Shown here one piece after another: positions 21,588 to 33,888 of a stretch of DNA of 64,000 bases. The notes below the pieces were generated by a model that saw only the letters and a list, made by a program, of their open reading frames with translations, was not told where the DNA came from and made no database searches. Position numbers and translations under genes: made by a program. Within the stretch, counting starts at the first letter, position 1; every line of letters starts with the position of its first letter. This DNA comes from Paraphysomonas bandaiensis (Eukaryota > Chrysophyceae): contig CBFFRP010000069.1 in the NCBI GenBank assembly GCA_965644295.1, positions 124,001 through 188,000 of the forward strand, read 5' to 3'.

Positions 21588-23529
21588 ATGGGCAAGAATA
21601 GACACACTAAAGACAGAATGTTCATCACATCCACTGAATGGAAACATGAATATGGTGGACATAAACAAGCTGTTGCACATAATAATCAACCGTTACCATT
21701 TGATCATTGTGCTTTAAGCTTAGCACCGTTTGAAACTCCAGTTTGCACTCAAGAGGTATATATATGTATATACGTGTGTATGTATAGCTCACGTATTGTA
21801 TGAACAGGGCGTTATGTTTGATCTGTTAAATCTCGTTCCATTTGTGCAACAACATAAGAAAAATCCTGTCACTGGGTCACCAATGGCTACATCTGACATC
21901 ATACGCCTTCAAATGGCAAAGAATAGCGAGGGCTTATGGCACTGTCCAGTGCTCTTCAAAGTGTTCAACAACAATACCCATATAGTTGCCATTCGTACTA
22001 CTGGGAATGTATTTTGCTTTGAGGCTGTAGATGAGTTAAACTTAAAGGCCAAAAATTTCACAGACCTTCTTACAGGCGAGCCTTTCAAGAAGAGTGACAT
22101 CATAACTTTGCAAAATCCTGAGGATACAGAACACATGGCACTTCGGGACATCAGCAACTTCAAACACCTACAGAGCATGCGGGATGGCAATGTAGCTGGA
22201 GTCGAGCGAAGTGTACGACACAACCCCACGTCCGAACGAGTTTTGAAAGAGCTTGAAAAACAGCAGGCAAGCGGATCGGACTGCAGCCATCTGTTGACTA
22301 GCAGCAGCTCTGCAGCTGAGTACGAAGATGATGTAAAGGACATCCTTGCCCTGCACCCAACCACTGAAGATGTAAACCCAGGGCATATGATGACTGATCA
22401 GCGGGCCAGTGGTGCACTCACCTCTAGTGCAGTGCAGGTACACACGAAGATTGCACTTCGACCAGCAACAGCAGCGGAAATTCGGGAGGCTCGATGGAAG
22501 GCCATGAGAGAGGTGATTCGTGTGCATGACAGTATGCCCATATGTAGTATACTGTTTATGTCTAAACATTGGTGTCCGGTTTTGATTTGTCGTATGTCAT
22601 AGTTAGGAAAGAAGGGGTATGTACAATTGCAGACCTCGATGGGTAACATCAATCTCGAGATTCACTGCGACTGGTGAGTAGAATATCGTGTATGACAGAA
22701 ACAAGATTTTTGTTTATATTTGGCGCTCAGGTCCCCTCGAACGGCTTGGAACTTCATAACTTTATGTGAGAGGGGTTACTATGACAATACTAAGTTCCAC
22801 CGATTGGTGCCAGGGTTCTGCATACAGGTTAGCTTGTGTATAATCATTTGCACGTTGATGCTAACTCCGTCTGTCAATATATAGGGTGGAGACCCTACAG
22901 GCACTGGTAGTGGGGGAGAAAGTGCTTGGGGCACTCCTTTTAAAGACGAGTTCGACTCAAGGCTTGTGCACGATAAGCGCGGGGTATTGAGTATGGCGAA
23001 TTCGGGAGAGAATACGAATGGGTCACAATTTTTTATTACTATGCAGGCTACACCTCACCTAGATTTAAAGCATTGCATATTTGGCCGCGTAGTGGGGGGA
23101 ATGGGAGTAGTAGACAAGATGGAGAAGGTGGAGACGAATAAAAACGAGAATCCAAAAAAGGATATTGTTATTCTCTCTACGAATGTATTCGTGAATCCCA
23201 TTGGAGAGGCTGATGAAGCTCTGCTAGAAAAGATAAGAAAAGCACAAGAGAAGAGGTCAGACAAATCAAGTGGAACAAAAAGATCAAGAGAAGTTAGTAC
23301 GGAGGGCCCCGCTCGTCCAGCACCCTCTGTTCGACCCAAGGAGAAAGTTGCTAGCGCTGCTGCCCCCAAAACGGGGAAGTATCTACCACAAACTGGAAGT
23401 CGTGGTTCATCAGATGAGGCTGCAATCGCATCTTTCTTGAAGAGTCAAGGCGGTGGGGTTGTGGAGGATGATGGAAAGAAGAAAATGGTTAGTTCTAGTG
23501 TCAAAAAAGGGGGATTTAGCAACTGGTAA
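21588..23529 (+). CDS. PPIL2: PPIL2-type U-box cyclophilin
   Basis: Exons 21588-21755, 21808-22512, 22603-22673, 22731-22827 and 22885-23529 encode 561 residues. The N-terminus ([14 protein letters not shown], then [14 protein letters not shown]) and the following [18 protein letters not shown] form the characteristic U-box. A long linker leads to the cyclophilin domain (about 293-440) with the peptidyl-prolyl isomerase residues [21 protein letters not shown] and HCIFGRV. PPIL2 is a nuclear, spliceosome-associated protein with ubiquitin-ligase-type and isomerase domains. The C-terminal tail is Lys/Arg/Ser-rich as in relatives. All four intron joins restore conserved cyclophilin sequence. Confidence 0.95.
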
Positions 23530-24224
23530 TCTGTAGACCGAGTGCATTTATGTCACGGTAATTAGCTATCGGATAAATAAGTTTAGAGCTAAATTACTTT
23601 AAATCTTGGCACACAAAGAACTTTGAAATGCTTAACCATGGCAAGAGTACATTTAATATTAATAGATAGTGTAATTTTGTCTGAATCACTGCATAAAATT
23701 GTGCTAGATCAGATATCAGACTGGCTTGCGTAACAATTTACGGGAGTTAAGGGGTGAGGGGTATCTGACAATAATAATCGCAATTATTAACCACACATCC
23801 AAGTATTATCATTGCAATTATTATTATCAATTTTCCAATTATTGCCTTTGAATATCTTTCTGAAGTACAATCTTAAGATACATTAAAATTAAGCCAGCCA
23901 ATTAATTAGGTAATATTTTCCTATAATAATAGTAGCTGTCATTTTTAGAACCAAGTAATGTAGTTGGTAATTAAATTGCTTAAATGCTACGTAACTCTGA
24001 TATCAGGAATGGTAACCGATCACCTAAATCCTAAATACCTGAAGCCTGGAAATCAAGTGCTGTCGATGAGCGCATGAGCGCCCCCTAGCTACGTCAGAAA
24101 TATTTCTTCGGGAAAATTGTCAATGCAATGAGCAATACGTAGGGCTTATAAACCAACTTCTGAATAACAATGACACTATCTATTATTACGTACATATACA
24201 TTCACTACACTTCGCTCAGAAATT
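23530..24224. other. Tail-to-tail spacer, PPIL2 / ARP4
   Basis: This 695-bp AT-rich stretch has hAT-end-like sequence (GCTTGCGTAACAATTTA at about 23725) and several CAATTATTA runs. No gene is visible. Confidence 0.5.
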
Positions 24225-25739
24225 CTACGGACATTTTCTGTCAATTAATGCACTTCCATATTCATCATATTCCGAGCGCCCCATCCACATCTCATGTAGT
24301 GAACCAAGGGAAGCAATAATAGAGCCCCCTAACCAGGTGCATATCGCCCGCTCACTAGCTCCTGATGACAAAACCTTCGTCCTCCAATTGGGGGCATTCA
24401 TGTGGGCGGCCCGGTCGACCTCCTGTCGAATACGCTCTGGCATTCCATCATAGGCGGAATTTCCTCCAGTCACTATCAAATGGCTTGCGAGAGTCACCTG
24501 CTCACGACACAACAAAATATAAGCCTAGATGGTCATAATCGAACAATGGGAAGAAACATTTGCTGACCTGACTGTCCGCCTCACAACGCAGAATAGAGTC
24601 TACGACCAGATTCTCAATTGGGTCAGAGCTACCCGGCATACCTCCGGGACACGAAGGCGATAACCCAAGGGTCACCATTTCTGGAGCCTGAAGATCAAGC
24701 AGTGAGGGGTCAAATAGCAGTTCTGGAGGGAGGAATCGCTCCACTCCGACATCCACGACGGTGCCGTCCGGGAGAGCGTGAGGGAGCAAGGGAATATTCA
24801 TGTATCGTGGATCTCCATCTGTGAGATTCGACGAAGCCTCTGCAGTACGGCAAACTGATTCCTTCATGTCTCGTGCCATCTCCAGATGCATATACGCATC
24901 ATAACTAGGATGAACTTGTTCGACAGAGCGATTGGGTTGCCAAGAGAGAGCTCCAGTCACGGGGTCGACGGACTTTGTCAGCCTAAACAGTGGCTTTGGG
25001 GGGGGAAGGGAGAAATGGTCATGCATGTGGCGACCGAGCATCCGTAAGAGGTGAGCATCCATGAACCTACCTCCAACAAGTCCCCGACTAATGGCACTCG
25101 TCTCCGCCCACCCCTCGTACACTGGAGTGACTACCGTCCCACTAGCACCACAATCTACAGCCACACCAGTAGTCTTTCCGCATGAGTAGCATGATAACAC
25201 AGCGTCCTTGGACATAAATAGTGCAGGGGCATTGTACTTTTCAAACATAAGCTCGCACATCCTACAGAATCCGTATAAATACAGTCATATACAATGCAAA
25301 CTATGACACTTACTTTTGTCGTGACTCAGATGAGTTATACGATTTCTCAGCAAGAAGAATAGGAGTTTCTTTCGTATCAACTTTAAGATAATTTGTCAAT
25401 GAATGATCCCATAGCTCTTCAAGTAAATCCCAATCATTAATAATGCCATCTCTTACAATATGTTCGAGTCGCATATTTGGACGATAATAATTAATATCAA
25501 AATGAGTATTTTTGATAGAATTATTAATTGTAATATCCGTTTTATTATCATTATATGTATCTGTAATACCTATACACTGATAATACATACAATCATATGG
25601 ATATATATATATATATATATATGGAACTTACGGATGGGATATATACACGAGGATAATCATCTCCTGCAAATCCTATACGTGCAGAATGACTACCAATATC
25701 AGCAACAAGTGCTCCAATATCATCGCCACCACAATACAT
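24225..25739 (-). CDS. ARP4: Actin-related protein 4 (BAF53/ACTL6 type)
   Basis: Exons 25739-25632, 25576-25314, 25261-24568 and 24500-24225 encode 446 residues; introns are 55, 52 and 67 bp. The start MYCGGDDIGALVADIGSHS matches the Arp4 family N-terminus better than the in-frame ATG at 25778. Actin-fold landmarks are ELMFEKYNAPALF, the phosphate loop DCGASGTVVTPVYEG, LIVTGGNS and the C-terminal DRKCP, which is typical of Arp4. Arp4 is a shared subunit of SWI/SNF, INO80 and NuA4-type chromatin complexes. A loop with GALSWQPNRSVEQV is longer than in animal members. The gene is divergent from the sulfotransferase. Confidence 0.92.
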
Positions 25740-26345
25740 TTTAATAAGATTTGATGGTGTTTGATATGATGGTTGCAAGTTAAGTTTGTCCAGTCATCCA
25801 ATTAGAGTAAGCCAACTACATGCATACATACATACATATCAGCATCCTTTGTTTATTTTTGTTGAGAGATGCCTCGTATATTGAGACAACAATTATGTGT
25901 ATTCCAGCCGTAGTTGTATATCAGTAATGTGGAGTGTTTTTGCTTCAATTTATTCCCGAAAACTTAGATGCATACGTATGTATAGTAGATGTATGTACTG
26001 CTATATTTATGTAGACATGTACAGTGTAGTATATCTGCTCCAGTACATACAAAAAGGTTTTGTTATTCTTAAAATAGGGATATTTCTATAAATTGAAGAA
26101 TTTTTTTCTTTTTCACACTTTGTACATTTCTAAAATCCTGCTTTTCTAAACCATAAATGATCATACAATTCTAAAATTGCTGATATTTTAATCAAGAGAG
26201 CTCAAAAACTGGGAAATTTTAGAAATATATAGAGAGTATAGATGATCATTAACAGCCATCTCATATGGAGCATGTCTAGACATACATATCTATGTAAATA
26301 GAGGTCCTTATACCAATTCATTGGCTTCATGTTGCAATTAATGCA
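25740..26345. promoter_or_regulatory. Head-to-head spacer, ARP4 / sulfotransferase
   Basis: The spacer has copy B of the 131-bp element (25842-25971, minus) and a near match to the 10-mer (TACTGCTATA at about 25996). Confidence 0.5.
25842..25971 (-). repeat. 131-bp spacer element, copy B
   Basis: On the minus strand it reads GCATCTAAGTTTTCGGGAAT, with the same core (ACTACGGCTGG, then ATAATTGTTGTCTCAATAT) and the same AAAGGATGC end as copies A and C. Confidence 0.85.
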
Positions 26346-27272
26346 ATGTTATCCTTTTTATTCTTATTCATACTCTTATTTTCATACATCCTGACCGTTA
26401 TATCCGTCCAGTCCTATCTAACTACACGTAACTGTCAACAGACATGTGGACCATCAGCTATACTACCTCAATATATTGCACAACATTACACCCCTCCACT
26501 CTTATATACTTTTCCAGGTAGTGGTAATGGATGGGTTCGTTTATTAGTAGAGTATTCTACTGGTTATTTAACAGGATCTGTATATGATGATCACTCCTTA
26601 TATCTAACTCATAGAGGAGAGAGACTGTGCAGTAAATATGTTATTATGATCAAAATGCATCCTACATTGCATAACTTTGATAAAATGATGAAAGGTCGAA
26701 GCTCTTCACGTTGTCATGGGGTTGGTACATTTAAGCGGGCTGTTTTTCTTATCCGAGACCCTCTTGATGCTATATTCAGTGATTATAACCGTCGTGTTAC
26801 GGGTAGTCATGCGGGTCATGTTACTCGAAATAGATTTAACTGGACTATATGGGAGCAAAAAGCTACCTATTTGGCTGAGGAGTATCAAAATATGGAACCT
26901 GAGTCCTACGAGCCATTCAAGCGTGCTTTCCCAAACGGATATATGTACGTAAAATATGAACACCTGAAGGATACTGCAACAAGAATGAAAACACTTCAAG
27001 GGATACTTGATTTTCTCGGGTTTTATAAGCCTGAGAATGCGTTACAGATTAATCGAATGGAGTGTGCATTCGTGTTAGCGGCGTCGAAGCCAACATCTTA
27101 TCGTGCGATATCAACGCATACTGGAACACGTAAGGGCTCAGGAGATGAATACGTAACCAAAGATGAGCTCTACACTCAGGATATTGTGTGTAATGTAATA
27201 TGGCCTCGGGTACGCAACACCGCTGAGGTATATGGATACACGTTAAGTAGTCACAACATAACTTGCGCGTGA
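26346..27272 (+). CDS. Golgi-type sulfotransferase
   Basis: Single exon, 308 residues. Residues 1-25 are a hydrophobic signal anchor. The 5'-phosphosulfate-binding loop is FPGSGNGWVRLL (about 56-67), and the 3'-phosphate site is FLIRDPLDAIFSDYNRR (about 135-151). MYVKYEHLKD and an L-x-GILDFLGF segment follow, as in the Sulfotransfer_1/WSCD-like group that uses PAPS to sulfate carbohydrate or protein acceptors in the Golgi. The substrate cannot be told. No intron is needed, and the ATG directly precedes the anchor. Confidence 0.88.
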   Translation: MLSFLFLFILLFSYILTVISVQSYLTTRNCQQTCGPSAILPQYIAQHYTPPLLYTFPGSGNGWVRLLVEYSTGYLTGSVYDDHSLYLTHRGERLCSKYVIMIKMHPTLHNFDKMMKGRSSSRCHGVGTFKRAVFLIRDPLDAIFSDYNRRVTGSHAGHVTRNRFNWTIWEQKATYLAEEYQNMEPESYEPFKRAFPNGYMYVKYEHLKDTATRMKTLQGILDFLGFYKPENALQINRMECAFVLAASKPTSYRAISTHTGTRKGSGDEYVTKDELYTQDIVCNVIWPRVRNTAEVYGYTLSSHNITCA

Positions 27273-28239
27273 GCTCTGGCTGTCGTGTAAGTTGTGTGTC
27301 AATAGTGTGCTAAGTATGATATGTGCTTCGTATGCTAAGTACGAAGTAGTTTTTCTGTTTTGTGCGTCCGTTTTACCTTCATATAATAGTCGAACATTAT
27401 CAATTATAAATCACTACTATATATGTAACAATTAATTGTCAAATATTGATATTGCAACACGAAATAATAATCGCAATTATATTTAGCTAAAACCAGCGTC
27501 TATTTATTGTTACGCGCCCTACCTGTTAAAGCCCTGGTGCTCTGATCCTCTGATATCTAATAGAGCATAAAAAAACTGATTTTGTCGTCAAATATTACAA
27601 AAACCTGCAGATTCTGCTGTCGTAAGATCATTCGGTATGTAAAATACTTACCCCTACTGCAACTACTTTCGGTATCTTACATTCAACTTCCTATGAATCG
27701 AAATTCCCATATAACTTATTACTGCATTGACTATGTAATTAGTGCTATTTCGAATGATAAGATGTATTCAATCTACTGACTGCAATAGTTACGCTAACCA
27801 TCTCAAGTTAATATGAGAAATTTTCCGGAATCCTAACTGAACTAAATATATGCATGTTCTCCTGATCAAACTTGCTTATTATATTTCACCTGTCGATCTC
27901 AGAATTATAGGTATCTATATGCCTGGAACTGAATATAGTATATCAGGAACAGTTTCAATAATGTGTACATTGTACATCAACTTTCTTCAATTGTCACGCA
28001 GGCAGCACTCAATGTAGGATAGTTTTATCAGTGCGGTAATTTAAATTCTGACAGCGAATAATAATAACTGTCATAATTGACTACAACCTGCTTTAATTAA
28101 AAGTCGATATGACAAGCAAACATGGGAAAGTGATAACTATTATTAAATTAGTTGGAATATTTTTTCAATATAGGTTAATTAGTTACTGCACATAATCGTC
28201 AGTGGTACAACCTACACGTAGCTAATTACATATGCTCGA
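27273..28239. other. Intergenic, AT-rich with hAT-like ends
   Basis: A perfect 7-bp hairpin (CTTCGTA at 27326-27332 with TACGAAG at 27340-27346) followed by T-rich sequence lies 54 bp after the sulfotransferase stop and might mark its 3' end. The segment 27460-27540 has CAATTATATTTAG and TTGTTACGCGCCCT, resembling one end of the local hAT relics. I see no gene. Confidence 0.45.
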
Positions 28240-29160
28240 AGTTACCCTGGGACTTTCAACATGTATGCTGTGTTCAAATATGTTCTAAAACTGAATGTCG
28301 GATTGTACAATTCGCCGAGCTGCTGGAAAAAGCTTCGTCGACATAGAACACAGAGCACTATGTAGCTGTTTTCCCACTATGAACCGACGCCAAAGTTGTT
28401 CTGAAGGCTGTGGATACTGATTTCACTGCTGAATTACTCTGGGTGGCTATTTGTTCGCTGAATCACTTATGTGCAGTAATCAAAAGCAAGATACCCGCTC
28501 GGATACCATATTTTCAATGACTGACCTCTATTTGCTTTTATCTGACTATGTGCTATCATGCGGGCTTATTAGTTCTTCCGTGTTTAGTCTAATTCCTAGT
28601 AAAATGGATCATGTCTAGCTGGTGCAATTACAGGACGACTTGAAATCATCCTCTTTCAGTGTGGGTCAAGAAAATTACAGGAGGAAGGCAAGCATCAGCT
28701 CGATCTCCACGACGTTCGTAAGTTGTTTGACGAATTGATCACAAGGCACTCGACCACAATGCAGCTATTATTCATAACGCTGCCTTCGAAAAGAAAGTCG
28801 TGAAGATGAAAGGTGGCAATAAAGCCTCACCTACCCAAACGGAAAAGAATTTAAACGCAATGAGAAAGAAGATGATGATGATGACAGTGAGGGTCTAGTT
28901 CAGAATGTCAACACAGTGCATCGTTTGATTGATAGTAATAACAGGCTGCGGAAGCGAGCACATCTTAACTAGCAAACTCGATACCGCAGCATGAAGCACT
29001 TGCATGTCACAGCCAATAAGTTTGAAAGTTTGTAGTGCTAAGAATGTTATGAGACTGATTTTTACGCAGGAGTATCAGAAGTATGACTCCTCGGCATTTA
29101 GAGATTTAGAGCTACTTATGTTTCTTTCGCATGATCGTCGCCACCCAGAAATGAAGTGAC
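28240..29160 (+). pseudogene. hAT transposase relic 1
   Basis: Short plus-strand segments of hAT type survive between many stops: DHNAAIIHNAAFEKKVVK (about 28757-28810), RYRSMKHLHVTANKFESL (about 28977-29034) and YDSSAFRDLELLMFL (about 29080-29130). The frame is lost repeatedly. The 5' boundary is approximate. Confidence 0.5.
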
Positions 29161-29256
29161 ATGTGAAAAAGCTATGGTGGCAGCAAGTAATAATTGCAAT
29201 TTTAATAGGCTATATAACCTACGCCAATTATTGTTACACAGCCCTGATAACAGATA

Positions 29257-29410
29257 GTGGGAGCGAGCATGCCTTATCAAGCAAATTAGATACCGCAGCA
29301 TGAAGCACTTGCATACCACAACCAATAAAGTGAAAGATTATTCAGAAGGGCTACGATTGTTATGACATATTTACGCAAGAGTACGACTTCTCGGCTACGA
29401 TAAGTCTAGG
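29257..29410 (+). pseudogene. hAT transposase relic 2 (partial duplicate)
   Basis: This stretch repeats 28936-29100 with changes: GCGAGCA, the segment GATACCGCAGCATGAAGCAC and ACCAATAA are shared. It follows a hAT-end-like TTGTTACACAGCCCTG (29229-29244), so it may come from a second nested copy. Confidence 0.55.
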
Positions 29411-29816
29411 CAGCTACTATATACTATATATTATAGATAGTTGTGCAGCTTGTATCTTCCGTCTTTGAAACTTGGTCGTTCGTTAGTAATGAACCACGAT
29501 ACTAATTGTTACATTACCAATATAGAGTGTGTCGGTTCATATATATTCATTCCTTGACCACTTCAAATAGAAGAAGTATAGAGAACAAAAAACTAAATAT
29601 CCGTAGAGACTACTAGTCACGAAAACACTATTGGACAAAGAGTGAGAATTCGACATAAACTTAAATCTAACTGGAGTGATACCAACAATGCAATATCAAT
29701 GAAAACAGAAGTTGCACAACGGACAATAATGATATCCATGGTGCGCTATGTTGGAGACCCTTCGGTGGTCCAATCAGTTCTACTAACAGCACTAACCAAC
29801 TGCAGCAGAACATGAG
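29411..29816. other. Intergenic, nothing recognised
   Basis: This is the 3' flank of the WNK gene. It is AT-rich, and I see no gene. Confidence 0.55.
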
Positions 29817-32800
29817 TTAAATTCTACAGGTAAACTGATGAGTACGTACATCTTTTTGGTCAACATGACACTGATGGTGTTTTGCTATATGATCACCACG
29901 TATTTGCTGTCGTTTCTGCGAGAACACTGTCATTCTTTCCTTTATATAGTCCAATATCAGATCAATAAAGTGATAAAAAGTATATATACCCTATATTTCT
30001 CCTCCATCACATGCAGTTGTTTGTCTAGATCATTCTTTCTATTTATTAGCCGATCATACTCCCGCCTATAACTCTCTTCTGCCTTCTCCCGCTGTGCGGC
30101 TATGTTGGATATCATGTGTGCATAATCCTTGTCAATTCTACTAATAGGTTACCACATTTATGGTACTATACAAGCAAACCCTTACTTTACTATTCCTTCA
30201 TTATACTTTGACAGTAGGGCGATGTACTCTTCGTCATCTTCGCAACTGCTGTCATCGTCAGAGGCATCGGTATTCAGTAAATCTAGATCAGACCCATACC
30301 CTATATTCCAAGTAACATATCATCAAAAGTCACGGAACACGATTATTGAATTCCAACCTTTGGGTTTGAAATCCGATTCCACGGGACCATTCCCTACAAC
30401 GTATCCATCAGAGACCGATCGCACCGTTCGCCTAAGTGGGGGCTCCGACTGTCGACGAGAGTCCAAATTAGATTGTAACTGCGCCGCCGGGTGAATCCCA
30501 CTAAGGTCCGGCGCAGAAGATATATGGTGCAAGCCCAGAGATGGTGCAGTGAGAGATGAGATAGGCCGTTTGTCAGGGCTCCTCATTTCATGCGGAGACT
30601 GGGAAGAAACAATACCGGAATTACTGATGACAATATTTTGAACTATCCTCTCATCAGGGGAGTCAGCTTCAAGTTCGGACCTCGACCTATCTTTAGACCT
30701 TTCCACCGCCGCACAGCTCAGCGCTGCCAGTGCTCGATCGTCATATACACCCGGCGTTTCCAGGAACTTCTCGATGACCATTTCCGACAGCTGTGGCTGA
30801 TTTTGACCACTATCCAATTTCTCGGCTGCCTTCTCCCCGGCCACTCGCCGAGCCACATCTACCACAGGGGAGATGGAAGCAACAATTTGATCCGCGTACT
30901 CAGCAAGAAAAGTCAATTCTTCTACCTCATTCATCTCTTCCACTATTGTCTGTGGGTCATCCTTAGCTAGATCGAATTCAAACTCTACCTCTTTGAACGT
31001 ATTTTCAAAAGGAACACGTAGTCGGAATATGAGGCATTTGTCTTTGTTGCCGCCGGCTTTGTCCTCGAGATCAACAACACCGAGAAAATTATCAGCAGGA
31101 GATCCTGATATCGGGGAATTTAGTACATGGTCAAGTGGTTTCATATGTTGAGATGCCGGGATTGGTATCGGCGAAGGTGGATGTAGCCCGTTTATTAGTT
31201 GGGATTGTCGCAAGCTGCACTCATGGAATTCAGAAAGCGACGAAGACCGACTGCGATGTGATTCCTCTGGGCGGCAGACCCTCAGCACTCGACTTGCTAC
31301 TTTACGCATATCTGTTCCATTAGACTCACATGACAGCTTCTGATGTTGTTGATCACTATCATCTGACGTTGGAAGATCAGTTTCCACAGCGGTAGGTGTT
31401 GATGAGGGCCCACCACCACTTGGCACATGCTTCGGACTATTCATCCCCTTATCATCTCCATCGTTATTCGAAGTCTCAAGAGATAAATTTTGATGGTCCT
31501 GGCATTCTCCGCGGTCAAATATCCTCTCCAATGGCTCCGCCTCTTGCACTATATCGAGAGCTAAAGGTACTGATTTCGAGCGAGTGAGGGGGCTACATTC
31601 CTCCAGTTCAGAGACCACAACATGAGAAGTGCTCTTGCTTTCCTTGCTACACAGCAGTGGTTTTTCCGAAGACGCATTCCCACTTCTATCTGACTCACTA
31701 TCATCATTGTCTTCATCTTCGCTATCACTGAAGTCTTCTACAACTGTATTGAGTCGTACTCGAACCTCTAGAAAATCGTCCTCCTCATTAGGAACTAAGA
31801 ATTCGTCCAAGAGGAGCTCAGCGGCCGAGGGGCGACTGAGTTCAGGGCGCAAACAGGCTTCAATGAACCGCTTAGCACTGTTGAACTGAACTCGAACTAA
31901 CTCTGGTGGAAGCTCGCCCTGCAGACAATCAATCATACATCAAGCGAAGTCAATATACCACTGGGCGAGAAATATAAACGAAAACGGGAACTTACATTGA
32001 GAACTTTTTTGTATATTTGAGCAGCGGATGTACATTCGTGGTAGGGTGTTAGAGCAGTAACCATCTCCAAGCAAGCCATTCCAAATGCATATATGTCAAC
32101 CTTCTCGTTATAGTTTTCATCGTAGAGCTCAGGGGCCATGAATTCGGGGGTTCCGAGACACGTCATTGCTGCGGCAGTAATCTGGCGGGAGTGATCATCA
32201 TTTGCAGGCCCATCATTGGATGTCTTTGCAGTAGTCCCATTCGATAATCGCCCTTCGGATATACGTGTTGACAATCCAAGATCTCCTGTATGCGCTGTTA
32301 GTAACAGGCAGTGCAAGAACATATACACACAATGTCGCCATACCTATTCTGAGATCCCCAGTGGAGCCATTGATGAAAATGTTGTCACACTTAATGTCTC
32401 TATGAATAATCTGCCGACCATGCAAAAACTCCAGACCTTTGAGGATCTGTCGACACCATCTCTTCACTGCATTCCATCGAATCATAGGATTCTTTTTGAT
32501 ATAACTGAGTCAATGAGTAAGCAACGAAAAGTGCATGCGTAGATAAGAGACGTACTCTTTCAGTGACCCTGACGACATAATCTCCGTGATAAATACAATT
32601 TCCTCCCGTTCACGGTTTACCCAAGAATTGTGGTATTTGATTACGTTCGGGTGTTCTAAATCCTTTAGAAGTTTTACTTCTGTTTTTATGCGTCTACGCT
32701 CACTGGGTGGAACTCGACTGAGTTTGATTACATTCCAGGCAACTTCAATTCCTTCATTCGTGTCATAGGCACGCCATCTGAAATAAACTATTAGTCTCGA

Positions 32801-33030
32801 CACATAGACTAAACAAAAAAACTTACACATCTTTGTAGGCACCCGCACCTAACCTCTCCTCAAGCTACCAACAAACATCACCATCTAATAATAAGTATTA
32901 ATGACGAACTCACCCTGACATAACGCCCTTGGGGTGATGATATAATGTTCTCATCATTTGGAATCCCTTTAGCATCTTTATAATCCTCTTTTTTATCAAC
33001 TTTCTCAGTATTTTTCTCAGTGACAGACAT
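29817..33030 (-). CDS. WNK: WNK-type Ser/Thr kinase, nine exons
   Basis: Exons 33030-32914, 32864-32827, 32777-32556, 32504-32344, 32285-31996, 31918-30358, 30300-30186, 30140-29990 and 29939-29817 give 925 residues. The kinase (about 40-310) has the WNK hallmark: subdomain II reads EVAWNVIKL without the usual AxK lysine, while a lysine sits in the glycine loop [25 protein letters not shown] (DLG instead of DFG) and [15 protein letters not shown] follow. The 30358-31918 exon encodes an acidic, Ser-rich region. The last exons encode a charged coiled coil ([20 protein letters not shown]). WNK kinases sense chloride and osmotic state through the catalytic site in animals; the role here is inferred. 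The exon 6-7 donor (GTTGGA) and the last exon are the least certain joins. Confidence 0.88.
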
Positions 33031-33483
33031 AATAAGTAACTACTATATATATTATACGACTATTATATGAGTAGATACGACCACTACAGGTCTAAACAAA
33101 CTATAAATCAATACTTAAAATATAAGGACATCTTTATTTGTAATAATGTCCTTTTAACAATGCTTTTATGGTTGTTATAACCCTTATAAAACAAGCAATG
33201 TCTTATCTTAAATATCTAACCAGACCCACCACACCACGTATTGATATCTTGTATATGTATCAAGTACCTATAAAGGCAAACTTGTACATATCAACAATAT
33301 CTAATAACTATATGTGGGACTAGTTATAGACTGTAATGTATATATAGAAGGTGTATGTATAACCACACTTAACATCACATCGTATCTACTCAACACTCTA
33401 CACAGATTTCTATATATTAGAATTCTCTATAGTAGTTTTGTGTATGGAGGTTGATGAATGACTGTGGGACGTATAGGTAGTCA

Positions 33484-33614
33484 GCATCTTATTTTTCGGG
33501 AATTAATTGAAACAAATATACTCTATATTTCTGAGATACAACTACGGCTGGTATACAGATAATTGTTGTCTCAATATTAGAGGCATCTTTGAACAAAAAT
33601 ATACAAAGGATGCC
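33484..33614 (+). repeat. 131-bp spacer element, copy C
   Basis: Same length as copy A and nearly the same sequence: GCATCTTATTTTTCGGGAAT start, shared core, AAAGGATGCC end. The flanks extend the similarity to copy A by 10 to 17 bp. Confidence 0.85.
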
Positions 33615-33640
33615 GATACGGTGTTGATTGTATAAAGGTA

Positions 33641-33650
33641 TACAGCAGTA
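33641..33650 (-). promoter_or_regulatory. TACTGCTGTA motif (minus)
   Basis: Exact reverse-complement copy (TACAGCAGTA), 248 bp upstream of the CDC20 start and 27 bp beyond copy C of the 131-bp element. Confidence 0.35.
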
Positions 33651-33888
33651 TATACCATATACGTATCAGACAAGTGTGGTGTTGGGTACTCCAATGAACC
33701 ACACTATATATCACAAAATATTTTCAGTTTATGTCAGAAGGGCAACTATTTAAGATACTTTTATTCAAAAGTGACCGTTATTTTGGCGAAATGGTTCAGT
33801 GGCAAAGAAACAAAATCGAGTTGCAATCACAATTCAACACTCGAATTGAATAAACAAAAGCGATATAAAAAACTATAAACAAACGACA

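Larger units (their letters stand above)
33031..33888. promoter_or_regulatory. Head-to-head spacer, WNK / CDC20
   Basis: 858 bp with copy C of the 131-bp element (33484-33614) and an exact minus-strand 10-mer (33641-33650). The CDC20 5' flank is A-rich just before ATG 33889. Confidence 0.5.

Noticed and set aside
27582-27779. 65-codon plus frame after the sulfotransferase
   Set aside because: No domain or splice link, AT-rich random-like composition.
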